The translations under genes and the position numbers were made by a program. The notes under the pieces were generated by a model, which had not been told where the DNA came from, did no database searches, and worked only from the letters and a program-made list of their open reading frames with translations. Positions 29,944-38,454 of a stretch of DNA of 64,000 bases are shown here, piece after piece. Location of the stretch: positions 372,001-436,000 of the forward strand of contig NZ_JACHLU010000001.1 of assembly GCF_014204625.1 (NCBI RefSeq), written 5' to 3'. Within the stretch, counting starts at the first letter, position 1. The number at the start of each line of letters is the position of its first letter. The stretch comes from Gillisella vitis. GTDB lineage: Bacteria > Pseudomonadota > Alphaproteobacteria > Rhizobiales > Rhizobiaceae.

Positions 29944-30195
29944 TCAAGACACCTCTGCCGCTCTGGATGCCAGAAAACGACAAAAATCCTCCAAGACGGG
30001 ATAGTCCTCGGTAACGGATGGGTAAAGTTCAATCCCCAGCCATTCCTCAACAGAGATAATGAAATGCACCGCCATGGCCGAATCCAGCCCGAGGCTGGAA
30101 AATGTTGCAGTTGGCGTGATCGCATCTGGGGCGATGTCCAGTGTCGAGGCAAGCTGGTTTTTGCAATGGTTTAGAATTGCGGCATAGTCTGGCAT
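29944..30195 (-). CDS. Stand-alone acyl carrier protein
   Basis: An 83-aa protein from the ATG at 30193-30195, preceded by GGAG. It is a classic ACP with the phosphopantetheine serine in FSSLGLDSAMAVHFI and three flanking helices. It starts 12 bases after the acyl-AMP ligase stop, so the two are one operon. In such pairs the ligase loads a fatty acid directly onto the ACP. The partner that takes the acyl chain from here may be the RkpA-like synthase on the other strand, or an acyltransferase acting on the polysaccharide. It is too divergent from housekeeping AcpP (no DSLD-VEL) to be the fatty-acid synthesis carrier. Confidence 0.88.
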   Translation of the reverse strand: MPDYAAILNHCKNQLASTLDIAPDAITPTATFSSLGLDSAMAVHFIISVEEWLGIELYPSVTEDYPVLEDFCRFLASRAAEVS

Positions 30196-30207
30196 TGAGG
30201 GCTCCAA

Positions 30208-31962
30208 TCAGGCCGATACTGTTGACACCGTTTCGCTGAGAACGGAAGAGGGCGACAGCACATCCAGCGCATTATCGAGCCATAATTGGCGGGCCTTGTG
30301 CCTTTGTATCTTGCCACTGGTGGTTTTGGGTATTGTTCCGGGGCGAAGAAGCACAATGCGGCCAAGAGCAATGTCGTGGGTCTCTGTGACCGCCTTGCGG
30401 ATGGCCATGGCAATCTCGCGTTCATCCAGCGTGTGGCGCTGTGTCCGCTCCACTTCCTGTACCAGAACAACCTGTTGATTTCCATCGGAATCCGCGACTG
30501 TGAAGACGGCACCATGATCCCTGCGCAAAGCACTATGGGCAGCCGCCGCCGTGGCTTCTATGTCCTGTGGATAATAATTGACGCCGCGGATGATGATGAC
30601 ATCCTTGATCCGCCCGGCGATATAGACCTCGCCATCATTGTCGATATAGCCCAGATCGCCGGTGCGCAGCCAGCCATGCGTTTCAGCGCCTTCACTGGAA
30701 ATGACGGCATCAAATATGTCTGTGGTTTCTGTCGGGCGGTTCCAATATCCCTTGGCAATGCTCGCGCCTCGCAGCCAGATTTCGCCGAGGCAATGTGCGG
30801 TCTGCGGCCGACAGGACACGGGATCGACAATGGCAATCTCAACACCATCCACAGCGTGCCCACAGCCTGCCAAATGCCGAAGATCATCGGCAGATTGCGG
30901 CGCTGCAATCTTGCGTTCATGCAGGTTTCCAGCGCTGACATCAAGAATTTTTGCCCCACGGCCACGTACAGCCGAGCTGACCACAAGGGTTGCTTCGGCC
31001 AAACCATAGGTGGGATGCAGGGCGGAGGCGGAAAAGCCGTATGGTGCAAAACACTGCGCAAATCGCGTCAAGGTTTCGGGGCGCACGGGTTCGGCACCGT
31101 TCACCGCCACTTTCCACGCGCTGAGGTCCACCCCCTCCAGATGGTCGGCGCGAAACCGATCCACGCAGAGATCATAGGCAAAATTGGGGGCGGCGGCCAC
31201 CTCTGCCTGAAGCTGGTGAATGGCCCGCAGCCAGTTCAAAGGTCTGTGCATAAAGGCGGAAGGGGTCATCAAAACGCTGGTGGCACCGACATAAAGCGGC
31301 TGCAACAGGTTCATGATCAGCCCGAGATCGTGATAGAGCGGAATCCAGCTGACGTGATGGGAGCTGCTGGTATTGCCAAGCCGCTGCCGCATCATTTCAA
31401 GATTTGCCAGCAGATTGCCATGGCTGACCATGACACCCTTGGGTGTGGAGGTCGACCCTGAAGTATATTGCAAAAAGGCAAGACTGGCCGCAGAGCAGGG
31501 GCGGGCGGTGTAGGATAGGTGCTCTTGCGTCAACTCCACCGGAATATGCAGAATGCCCGCATCGGCAAAGCGCTGACGAAGGGTGCTGTGCAGCCCATCG
31601 CGCTCTCCGCCCGCGGTCAAAACCAGTTTCGGACTGCAATCGGCAATGATGGCGGCGCTGGAATCGCGCCCGGCATTTTTGCGTGGCGGCATCAGCGGCA
31701 CAGCAATTATTCCAGCCATCATACAGGCAAAATAGGAGACCACAAATTCCACGCCGGTCGGAAACAGCAGCAAGGCGCGATCACCCTGCGCCGCATGGTC
31801 AGACAGCTTGGCGGCAAGGGTTGCCGCGTGTTGATAAAGTGCACGATGAGACAGGATGGTTTCCTGTCGTTGTGCATCGGGCATGAACACCACGGCCCTG
31901 TCGTCCGGTCGGTCCTGCGCGTTGCTGAGGAGCATGTCCACAAGGGACGAATAGAGTTTCAT
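30208..31962 (-). CDS. Fatty acyl-AMP ligase (FAAL)
   Basis: A 584-aa adenylating enzyme; the ATG at 31960-31962 is preferred to a GTG 9 bases upstream. Motifs: YTSGSTSTPKGVMVSH (A3), PLYHDLGLI, HPTYGLAEATLVV, WLRTGDLGY with RIKDVIIIRGVNYYPQDIE, and a C-terminal lysine in IPKTTSGKIQRH. The PLYHDxGLI and YGLAEATL forms are typical of FAALs, which form acyl-adenylates and pass them to an ACP rather than to CoA. The ACP gene directly downstream supports this. Together they could prime the RkpA-like synthase with a long-chain starter, lengthening the predicted sphingoid-like lipid. Confidence 0.9.
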   Translation of the reverse strand: MKLYSSLVDMLLSNAQDRPDDRAVVFMPDAQRQETILSHRALYQHAATLAAKLSDHAAQGDRALLLFPTGVEFVVSYFACMMAGIIAVPLMPPRKNAGRDSSAAIIADCSPKLVLTAGGERDGLHSTLRQRFADAGILHIPVELTQEHLSYTARPCSAASLAFLQYTSGSTSTPKGVMVSHGNLLANLEMMRQRLGNTSSSHHVSWIPLYHDLGLIMNLLQPLYVGATSVLMTPSAFMHRPLNWLRAIHQLQAEVAAAPNFAYDLCVDRFRADHLEGVDLSAWKVAVNGAEPVRPETLTRFAQCFAPYGFSASALHPTYGLAEATLVVSSAVRGRGAKILDVSAGNLHERKIAAPQSADDLRHLAGCGHAVDGVEIAIVDPVSCRPQTAHCLGEIWLRGASIAKGYWNRPTETTDIFDAVISSEGAETHGWLRTGDLGYIDNDGEVYIAGRIKDVIIIRGVNYYPQDIEATAAAAHSALRRDHGAVFTVADSDGNQQVVLVQEVERTQRHTLDEREIAMAIRKAVTETHDIALGRIVLLRPGTIPKTTSGKIQRHKARQLWLDNALDVLSPSSVLSETVSTVSA

Positions 31963-32143
31963 GGTCAGCACCGTTTCAATCGCCGTCTTCTCTACTCTTA
32001 ATCAGAAAGCCCAGCTTTCTCAACCCGACCAGATAATCTGTCCATATTGTATTTCACGCAGGCCACGAATATTGCGTTATAAGTCGCATTCTGCTGAGCT
32101 TCTTTTATAAAGAACTCAGAATCTGAACGGAACAAAAGAGTTG

Positions 32144-33883
32144 ATGACTGAGGACAGAACACAGCCCACCAGCGAAAACATGCGCAATGTTTTGCCAAGT
32201 ATGGAAGTGCAACTTCCTGGACGCCGCAATGCGGATGGCAGCGTTTCCTGCCTGTTTCTACCGCCGTTAAAGAGTCCAATGTTCGGGCCATTTCTGCGTT
32301 TAACGTCAGGGCGGTATTGTCTGGAGCTGGAGGGCAGACCCGGATCTCAGGTTTTGCAAAAAAATCACCCTGTTTTTGGTGTCGAGATTATCGGTCAGAA
32401 CCGCATTCTTCAGGGCTGGCGCGATTTTACCGCGACAGAGCTGAACGCAGGGCCACAACGGATTTATTTTGATGTTCCGCCACATATGGCGAGCGAAAGT
32501 GGCGTTGATGCGCCTTTTGAGTTCCGTTTTCAGTCGTTTGGCATCTGCGCGTTTAAAATTGAAAAACTTGTACTGACAAAAGTGAGCATATCAGACGCAG
32601 GCGCGCCTTCGCCTATGGTCTGGCGTCTGCTGGGCAGGTTGAAACGGTTTCCGCTCTCTGCCCGCGCCGTCATCTCGCCCTTGTCGGCTGGAATTGTGAA
32701 ATTTGGGCGTCCCATGACGCCGATTTATCTTCCGGCTGGCATTTTCAACCTTGAAATGGGCTTTGATTTCAAGGCTCCGAAACGTGAGAGGCAGAATGCT
32801 CTGGAAATCCGGCTGATGACCCAGAACGGGCAGGAGGTTGCTTGCGGAATTTTCAGCCGTGATGATCTTTTGCCCGGGCATGTGTCATTTCTGTTCGAGA
32901 TGCCAACAGAGCTGAGCTACGAGGCTGGTGCGCCCCATCGCCTTCATGTTGTCATTCGTCAATCTGGCGGAGTCAAGCTGTCGATTGACAAGCTTGATAT
33001 TCGGCGTGTTGATCGTACCGATCATGTTCTGACGCCCAAGATCGCAAGCCCTTCTCGGCCCATTCTTGGCAGCAAAAAAACAATCCTGATATTCGGAAAT
33101 TGTCAGGGGAGTGTTCTGGCCAATGTCATGCGCCATCAGCCAGCTTTTACGCGACAGTTTAACGTGCAATACCATACTCTGACGTTACCGGCCAATCTGC
33201 ATGAGCAGGGCCGGCGCGATCTGGAGCGGTGCGATATTCTTCTCGTTCAGGATATTCGGGAATGGGAGCAATATCCGCTCAAGGAATACGTCCCCGACAC
33301 TCTTACGACCATACGCTATCCGTGCATTCGTTTTGCATCGCCATGGCCGTTTGATGCTTTCAACGGTCCCGACGACAGGCTGGCCCGGGACAAGGACCAT
33401 CCCAATTTTGAGTTCACCTATTTTGATGGCCTGCTGGCCCGCCTGCGCCGTGAAATACCTGACCATGAAGAGCGGTTTGAAGCCTATCGTCATCTGAACG
33501 TCACAGGGGTAATCGACCCCAAGCGCCTCCATGCCTTTGAAGAAAAAAGATTGCGAGACATGGATCAGAAGTTTTCCATGCAGATCGGCGCGTTCATTCT
33601 CGAAAACTTCCGCAGGCAATCGGTTTTTTACACGACAGCCCATCCGAATGGCACAATTTTCAGGATGCTTTTGAAATATATTGCTGGCGAACTTGGGGTA
33701 CGGCAGTGGATATGGCCCAGCTCAAAGCTGGACGCCTTGAAAAACTTGCAAATCCCGGTCCACCCTCTGGTCGCCCGCACGCTTGATTTGAAATGGGCCA
33801 ATGACACAACACAATACCGGATACGTGGCGAGAAGGTGACATGGGAGAATTATGTCCGCAGATACATCTCTTATTATGGGTGA
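32144..33883 (+). CDS. WcbI-family capsule biosynthesis protein with duplicated beta module
   Basis: A 579-aa protein. Two related beta-rich modules occupy about residues 43-147 (FGPFLRLTSGRYCLELEG) and 185-290 (PIYLPAGIFNLEMGFDF). Residues 312-579 form a WcbI-type domain beginning ILIFGNCQGSVLANVM with C320, then HTLTLPANLH, and later TTAHPNGTIF. WcbI proteins occur in capsule loci and are proposed acyl- or acetyltransferases; this is family knowledge, not proof of activity here. The start is the ATG after AAAAGAG. It is divergent from the FAAL gene, sharing a control region of about 180 bases. Confidence 0.82.
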   Translation: MTEDRTQPTSENMRNVLPSMEVQLPGRRNADGSVSCLFLPPLKSPMFGPFLRLTSGRYCLELEGRPGSQVLQKNHPVFGVEIIGQNRILQGWRDFTATELNAGPQRIYFDVPPHMASESGVDAPFEFRFQSFGICAFKIEKLVLTKVSISDAGAPSPMVWRLLGRLKRFPLSARAVISPLSAGIVKFGRPMTPIYLPAGIFNLEMGFDFKAPKRERQNALEIRLMTQNGQEVACGIFSRDDLLPGHVSFLFEMPTELSYEAGAPHRLHVVIRQSGGVKLSIDKLDIRRVDRTDHVLTPKIASPSRPILGSKKTILIFGNCQGSVLANVMRHQPAFTRQFNVQYHTLTLPANLHEQGRRDLERCDILLVQDIREWEQYPLKEYVPDTLTTIRYPCIRFASPWPFDAFNGPDDRLARDKDHPNFEFTYFDGLLARLRREIPDHEERFEAYRHLNVTGVIDPKRLHAFEEKRLRDMDQKFSMQIGAFILENFRRQSVFYTTAHPNGTIFRMLLKYIAGELGVRQWIWPSSKLDALKNLQIPVHPLVARTLDLKWANDTTQYRIRGEKVTWENYVRRYISYYG

Positions 33884-33920
33884 AGTTGAAGAGATTAAAT
33901 GTATTATACAACCTATTGCT

Positions 33921-34022
33921 GCATAATTCCTTAAATCGGAATCGATTTAAGGAGAAAATTATGCAGCAGATTAAAAGTGTTACAGCGTCCTTTGTGCGCC
34001 ATATTTGGTGAGAGGCGCTGTA
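33921..34022. repeat. Palindromic repeat family D in a 320-base non-coding gap
   Basis: TTAAATCGGAATCGATTTAA lies between GCATAATTCC and a matching AATTATGC; an ACAGCG/CGCTGT hairpin with arms about 25 bases apart follows. A close copy is at 54581-54676. Nothing else coding was seen between 33884 and 34206. Confidence 0.75.
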
Positions 34023-34206
34023 ATATCTCAGGATGTCGCTTGTTTTTGAGAAAATGCCGAATTAGAGATGGTGCTTGATTGGTAATCAAACACTCTCTTG
34101 CACAATATTCTGAGCGTTTATCATCTGCAATGGCGGTATTGTCTCCATCAGCAGAACATGGCTGGGGTGGCTTTCAGTGTGTAGAGATCAAGGCGGTACG
34201 GGGAAC

Positions 34207-34860
34207 ATGACATTCTTGTCAAAATTCAATTTTCTGGGTTTGGGCGCCAAAAGGCCCGCTTATCTTGACGCGCTGGAGCGTGCCGATAAGGCGCGCGATC
34301 ATAAAGACTGGGCCGCGGCAATTCGTGAATACACAGACTATCTTCAGGCCAAGCCTGAAGATGCCGCCATCTGGATACAGTTGGGCCATGGCTTGAAAGA
34401 AATCAAAAATTACGATGAAGCTGGCATTGCCTATCAGAAAGCCTATGCGATCAATCCGGTTGATGATGATCTGATGCTTCAGATCGGTCATCTGGAGAAA
34501 ATCAAAGGGCATAAATCACTGGCGCTTGAGTGGTATGAGAGATCGGTATCGTTAAACGCCAACAATCGCCATGCTGTTGATGAGGTCGCAGCGTTGCGGG
34601 CAGAGTTTCTGCGAGATGCCACACCTCCCGAGGTGAGTGGTGATCACGCCGTGATTGCGGCTGCTGCAACTGAACACGTAACGCCTCCAGAACGTGAACT
34701 CCTGCAAAAGCCAACCTCCCATTCCGCCATGAAAAGTCATGAGGTTGGTGTGTTGTCGCGCCATATTCCTTTCTACACGAAAGATATACTGACTGTTTCG
34801 CAGAGCGATGCTTCAAAAACGATTCATCGCATTGTCGAAGAGCTGGAAGTCGTCCGCTAG
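34207..34860 (+). CDS. TPR-repeat protein
   Basis: A 217-aa protein from the ATG at 34207, which has ACGGGGAA before it; a GTG 30 bases upstream is the alternative. About three tetratricopeptide units lie at residues 20-120 (ADKARDHKDWAAAIREYTDY, AAIWIQLGHGLKEIKNYDEA and DLMLQIGHLEKIKGHKSLAL), then an unstructured region and a C-terminal helix. There is no signal peptide. TPR scaffolds of this type are common beside glycosyltransferases. A palindromic family A repeat starts right at its stop codon, and the double glycosyltransferase follows after about 165 bases. Confidence 0.8.
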   Translation: MTFLSKFNFLGLGAKRPAYLDALERADKARDHKDWAAAIREYTDYLQAKPEDAAIWIQLGHGLKEIKNYDEAGIAYQKAYAINPVDDDLMLQIGHLEKIKGHKSLALEWYERSVSLNANNRHAVDEVAALRAEFLRDATPPEVSGDHAVIAAAATEHVTPPERELLQKPTSHSAMKSHEVGVLSRHIPFYTKDILTVSQSDASKTIHRIVEELEVVR

Positions 34861-34897
34861 AGTTTGTCAGGGAAAAGTGGAACCCGCCAAACTCTAA
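34859..34897. repeat. Short palindromic repeat, family A
   Basis: TAGAGTTTGTCAGGGAAAA ... CCAAACTCTAA with the inner arm deleted compared with 12574-12617. It overlaps the TPR gene stop codon. Confidence 0.65.
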
Positions 34898-35026
34898 TGT
34901 ATCGATCAAAATGACGGCGAAAGCCGATTACAGACAAAGAGATTCATAAACAAAAAGCTGGTGCAGACAAGCATGGATGACATGACTGCGTCAGAGCACT
35001 GGAAACTGTCCAAGGTGATTAATTCA

Positions 35027-37885
35027 ATGCGCATTGTAGTCGATATGCAGAGTGGCCAGTCGGGAAGCCGTCATGGTGGTATTGGGCGATATTCTCTCGA
35101 TCTCCTGAAAGCGATGATTTCAGCCGCTCCGTCTGATGAGTTCATCATTCTGCTCAATGGTCAGTATAATGTCGGAGAGAACTATATCCGCTCCGAACTT
35201 CGGAGTATTGTCTCCCCGAATGATATTGTCACATTCGCAGCGCCAAAAGGCAGCGCGACCATCAATGATTCAGTGGTGATGACAAAATCGGCTGAAATAT
35301 TGAGAGAAAATTTTATCTGCAATCTCAATCCCGATGTCGTTCTTGTCACCAGTGTTATTGAAAGCTTAAATGACGATATAGTTACATCAATTGGATTACT
35401 AGAAAAATCTCCGCCAACTGCTGCAATTCTATATGATCTCATTCCTATGAGGCAAAGGAAGATGTATCTGCAATCTCGCGTGGCCAGATCACATTACTTT
35501 CAAAAAGTGAATCATCTTCGCAATGCCGATGCGCTTCTTGCAATTTCTCAATATTCTGCCGAAGAAATGCTTGAATTTTTTCCGGATTATATGGGGTGTA
35601 TAGAGAACATCAGTGGTGGAATTGCACCGCAATTTAAGGCTCAATTTGAGCCACAAAAGGTTGCAAAAATCCGTGACAAATATGGTCTTAAAAAGCGGTT
35701 TCTGCTTTATACGGCCAGCTTTGATGAGCGAAAAAATCAAAAAGGCCTCATTGAGGCATTTGCCAAGCTTCCTTGGGCGGTTCGCTATGAACATCAGCTT
35801 GCCTTCGCAGGAGGAGCGGCTTCTGAGATTTATGAATCTCACATCGAGCACGGTTTAAAGTTGGGTCTTAACCGCGATGACATTCGGTTTCTTGGTCGTG
35901 TATCCGATGAGGATCTTGTAACCCTTTACAACGGCTGTGATGCTTTCGTCTTTCCCCCAAAATGGGAGGGTATGGGAATGCCACCGCTGGAGGCCATGGC
36001 CTGCGGCGTTCCGGTCATTGGCTCCAATACCACAAGTGTTCCAGAAGTGATTGGATGGGATGAGGCGACATTCGATCCCTTTGACATTAGTTCCATTTCT
36101 GAAAAACTGCGGCTTGTGATGGTGGACGATGCCTTTCGGGCTGAAAATATCCGGCGGGGCAGGGAGCATGTCAAAAAGTTCAACTGGAAATTCTCGGCTG
36201 AAAAAGCTCTGACGGTTTTAAGATCAATTGCAAAGCCCGCCCAGTCTACCCCACCCGTTTTTCACTCATCCCTGCAAGCCTTGAAGCAAACCGTCCATAC
36301 GGAAGAGTTGCTTGATGCGCAAATGCTGGATGTTGCCCGATGCGTCGCAAGCAATGACCAGTATTTTTCCAAAAGCGATGCGCCGAAATCACCTCGGGTT
36401 GGCTGGATTACGTCCTGGGGTGCACGATGCGGTATCGCCAATTATTCGGAAATGCTGCTGGACAGTGCACCGGACAATATTGTTGTCCTCGCCTCCTATA
36501 AATCCAATGGTATCGAGCGCAAGGAAGCGCGCGATGTCATCCGATGCTGGGATGAGGGCAAGCATGATTCCCTGATAGACTTGACCACTGACATTGACCG
36601 GCAATCACTTGATGCAATTCATATTCAGTTTAACTATGGATTCTTTGACTTTGATGCCCTCAATAGCCTGATCTATCGCTGCATCTGGAAAGGTGTTTCC
36701 GTTTTCATCACACTTCACTCGACAATCGATCAAAGTGCCGAAGAAAAATTTCGTTTAAAGCACATCAGGCTGGCATTGAAATTATGTTCGGCTATTTTTG
36801 TGCATAGCTTTGACGATGTCGAAAGACTGAATCGGCTTGGGATCAACAGCAATGTTCGGCTTCTTCCTTTCGCTAATCCTGCATTGGCTGTGTCTGGGCA
36901 AGCGGCGGAAGAACGTTCATTTGAATTGATAACAACCTATGGATTCGCTTTGCCAGGCAAGGGGCTGTTTGAGATTGTCGAAGCCTTATCACTTATGCGC
37001 CAAAATGGGCGAGATGTTAGACTACAAATGCTGAATGCGGCTTATGCTGACTCAGACGGCCTTTCTGATAGTATAATACGTGGCGTGAAGGAAAAAATTT
37101 CGCACTTAGGTCTATCGGATTACGTTGATCTTCGAACGGACTACATGGAAAATGAAGATAGTCTGCGTTTAATGTCCAAATCCGATCTTGTTGTTTATCC
37201 TTACACCAAAACGGGCGAGTCTGGCAGCAGCGCAGTGCGAATGGGGCTTCTGGCACAAAAGCCGATTCTGGTGACCCCGCTCGAGATTTTTGCAGATGTC
37301 GACGCAGCTGTTTTCAAAATGCCGGGAACATCACCGCAGGATATTGCGCAAAGCGCAGTCAAGCTGCTTGATAGCATCAAGAACAAAGACCCCATGATTG
37401 CGGAGAAAATTGAAGAAATTCAACGTCTCAACCGTGTACGCTCAGACAGCGGAGTTGCCACTTATATCAATGATCTGATCAATTTCAGAACCGGACTGAA
37501 CACATGGGTGTCCGTGTTTTCTCCGCAAGAGAGCGACTTCTCCCTCGGTTTGGGAGTTCTGGAAAATGGCGCTATTGTCGGTACCCAGCCCGGCACGCTG
37601 TGCTATGGACCTTATATATCCCTTGAGCCCGGTCTTTACCGCATTGTGTTGCGCGGCGAGCTGGCGACAAAGCAGGGTGATGCAAGCGTGTCGATTACGG
37701 CTGCTGGAGGCACAGTGAATATGGGGCGCGCATCGCTGTTTGATTTGGGGCAAGATGTTATCGGGGATTACATCTTTGAAGTGACCTCACCTGTCAGCGG
37801 TGTCGAATTCGTTGTCAGCCTCCGCGACAAGGCTGAAATAACCTTGGCTGGATACGAGGTGTTGAAATTCATGCAGACCAATTGA
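35027..37885 (+). CDS. Double GT4 glycosyltransferase with C-terminal beta module
   Basis: About 952 aa from the ATG at 35027, chosen because AAGGTG lies upstream and the first beta strand RIVVDMQSGQ follows at once; the frame extends to a GTG at 34961. Two GT-B enzymes are joined. The first (about 1-405) has SRHGGIGRYSLDLL, YTASFDERKNQKGLIEAF and PPKWEGMGMPPLEAMACGVPV. The second (about 450-840) begins RVGWITSWGARCGIANYSEML and has ITTYGFALPGKGLFEIVEAL. The last 100 residues form a module starting CYGPYISLEPGLYRIVLRGE, like those in two neighbouring proteins. Bifunctional enzymes of this kind add two sugars or alternate linkages. It is the last capsule gene before the prophage. Confidence 0.88.
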   Translation: MRIVVDMQSGQSGSRHGGIGRYSLDLLKAMISAAPSDEFIILLNGQYNVGENYIRSELRSIVSPNDIVTFAAPKGSATINDSVVMTKSAEILRENFICNLNPDVVLVTSVIESLNDDIVTSIGLLEKSPPTAAILYDLIPMRQRKMYLQSRVARSHYFQKVNHLRNADALLAISQYSAEEMLEFFPDYMGCIENISGGIAPQFKAQFEPQKVAKIRDKYGLKKRFLLYTASFDERKNQKGLIEAFAKLPWAVRYEHQLAFAGGAASEIYESHIEHGLKLGLNRDDIRFLGRVSDEDLVTLYNGCDAFVFPPKWEGMGMPPLEAMACGVPVIGSNTTSVPEVIGWDEATFDPFDISSISEKLRLVMVDDAFRAENIRRGREHVKKFNWKFSAEKALTVLRSIAKPAQSTPPVFHSSLQALKQTVHTEELLDAQMLDVARCVASNDQYFSKSDAPKSPRVGWITSWGARCGIANYSEMLLDSAPDNIVVLASYKSNGIERKEARDVIRCWDEGKHDSLIDLTTDIDRQSLDAIHIQFNYGFFDFDALNSLIYRCIWKGVSVFITLHSTIDQSAEEKFRLKHIRLALKLCSAIFVHSFDDVERLNRLGINSNVRLLPFANPALAVSGQAAEERSFELITTYGFALPGKGLFEIVEALSLMRQNGRDVRLQMLNAAYADSDGLSDSIIRGVKEKISHLGLSDYVDLRTDYMENEDSLRLMSKSDLVVYPYTKTGESGSSAVRMGLLAQKPILVTPLEIFADVDAAVFKMPGTSPQDIAQSAVKLLDSIKNKDPMIAEKIEEIQRLNRVRSDSGVATYINDLINFRTGLNTWVSVFSPQESDFSLGLGVLENGAIVGTQPGTLCYGPYISLEPGLYRIVLRGELATKQGDASVSITAAGGTVNMGRASLFDLGQDVIGDYIFEVTSPVSGVEFVVSLRDKAEITLAGYEVLKFMQTN

Positions 37886-38181
37886 CCTGGTGCACTGACG
37901 CATTCACTTCGCTCATGCTCTCGTGCATTAACCTTTTGTTTATGCATCGATCCAAACTCGGCTGTCGCCTCTGTTTGGATCGATGCACGAGAGCTTTGAT
38001 CCGAAAAGTGAGAGCCAGCCCTTATACGGCCGAGATTTCGGCTGGTGCGGGCTATAGATTGCCTGCTGCTGGATGGAGAGCACGTCCTCAAGGACGTGCC
38101 GCTTCTGATGCGAAATTACAGGCGATGAAAGGCTCATCCAGCCATGCAGTGATCCGTTCGCCGATTTGTGAAACGTAAAAG
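37886..38181. other. Host intergenic region left of the prophage
   Basis: No gene is convincing here. Two hairpins stand out: TGCATCGATCCAAA with its inverted copy TTTGGATCGATGCA (37943-37987), and GCACGTCCT/AGGACGTGC (38080-38099). Fragments such as GATCCGAAAAGTGAGAGCCAGCC resemble other dispersed Rhizobiales-type repeats. Confidence 0.5.
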
Positions 38182-38199
38182 TTCCATAATCTACATTAT
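38182..38199. other. dif-like attachment site, left (attL)
   Basis: TTCCATAATCTACATTAT; its complement ATAATGTAGATTATG differs from the E. coli dif core ATAATGTATATTATG at one base. The XerD-type arm faces the host side and the XerC-type arm faces the phage. Confidence 0.85.
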
Positions 38200-38244
38200 C
38201 TAACAATGTTGGGGAATTTCATGAACGTCTGAAAGGGATTGTTC

Positions 38245-38442
38245 GTGAAAAGTATTCTGTCTGTTCTTGTCAAGCCACTTGGCGCTCGGCTTGGTGCCCT
38301 CGCAGCTGGCGGGCTTTCTGGCTTCGCAATCTCTGACCCGGTCATTTCCTCTCGACTTGAGGCGTGGGTTTTGGCTGGTGTATTGCTGGCGGCTGACTTA
38401 GTTGGCTCCTATTTCAGGTCTAAGTCAATGGAGGGTCGTTAA
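38245..38442 (+). CDS. Small membrane protein of the microvirus
   Basis: A 65-aa protein from the GTG at 38245, which has GAAAGGGA at ideal spacing (a TTG two codons upstream is possible). Two hydrophobic stretches, LGALAAGGLSGFAI and WVLAGVLLAADLVGSYF, are separated by a polar turn; the C-terminus is basic. It has the size and topology of a small holin-like protein, but no family is recognised. It is the first gene of the prophage. Its TAA is in frame with the following pilot-protein frame, which has only weak start codons, so coupling or readthrough between them is possible. Confidence 0.65.
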   Translation: MKSILSVLVKPLGARLGALAAGGLSGFAISDPVISSRLEAWVLAGVLLAADLVGSYFRSKSMEGR

Positions 38443-38454
38443 TTCCTGAATTTT

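Noticed and set aside
30286..31461. 391-codon open frame opposite the acyl-AMP ligase gene
   Set aside because: The ligase carries all adenylation motifs on the minus strand; the plus-strand frame has no domain and starts and ends at arbitrary places.
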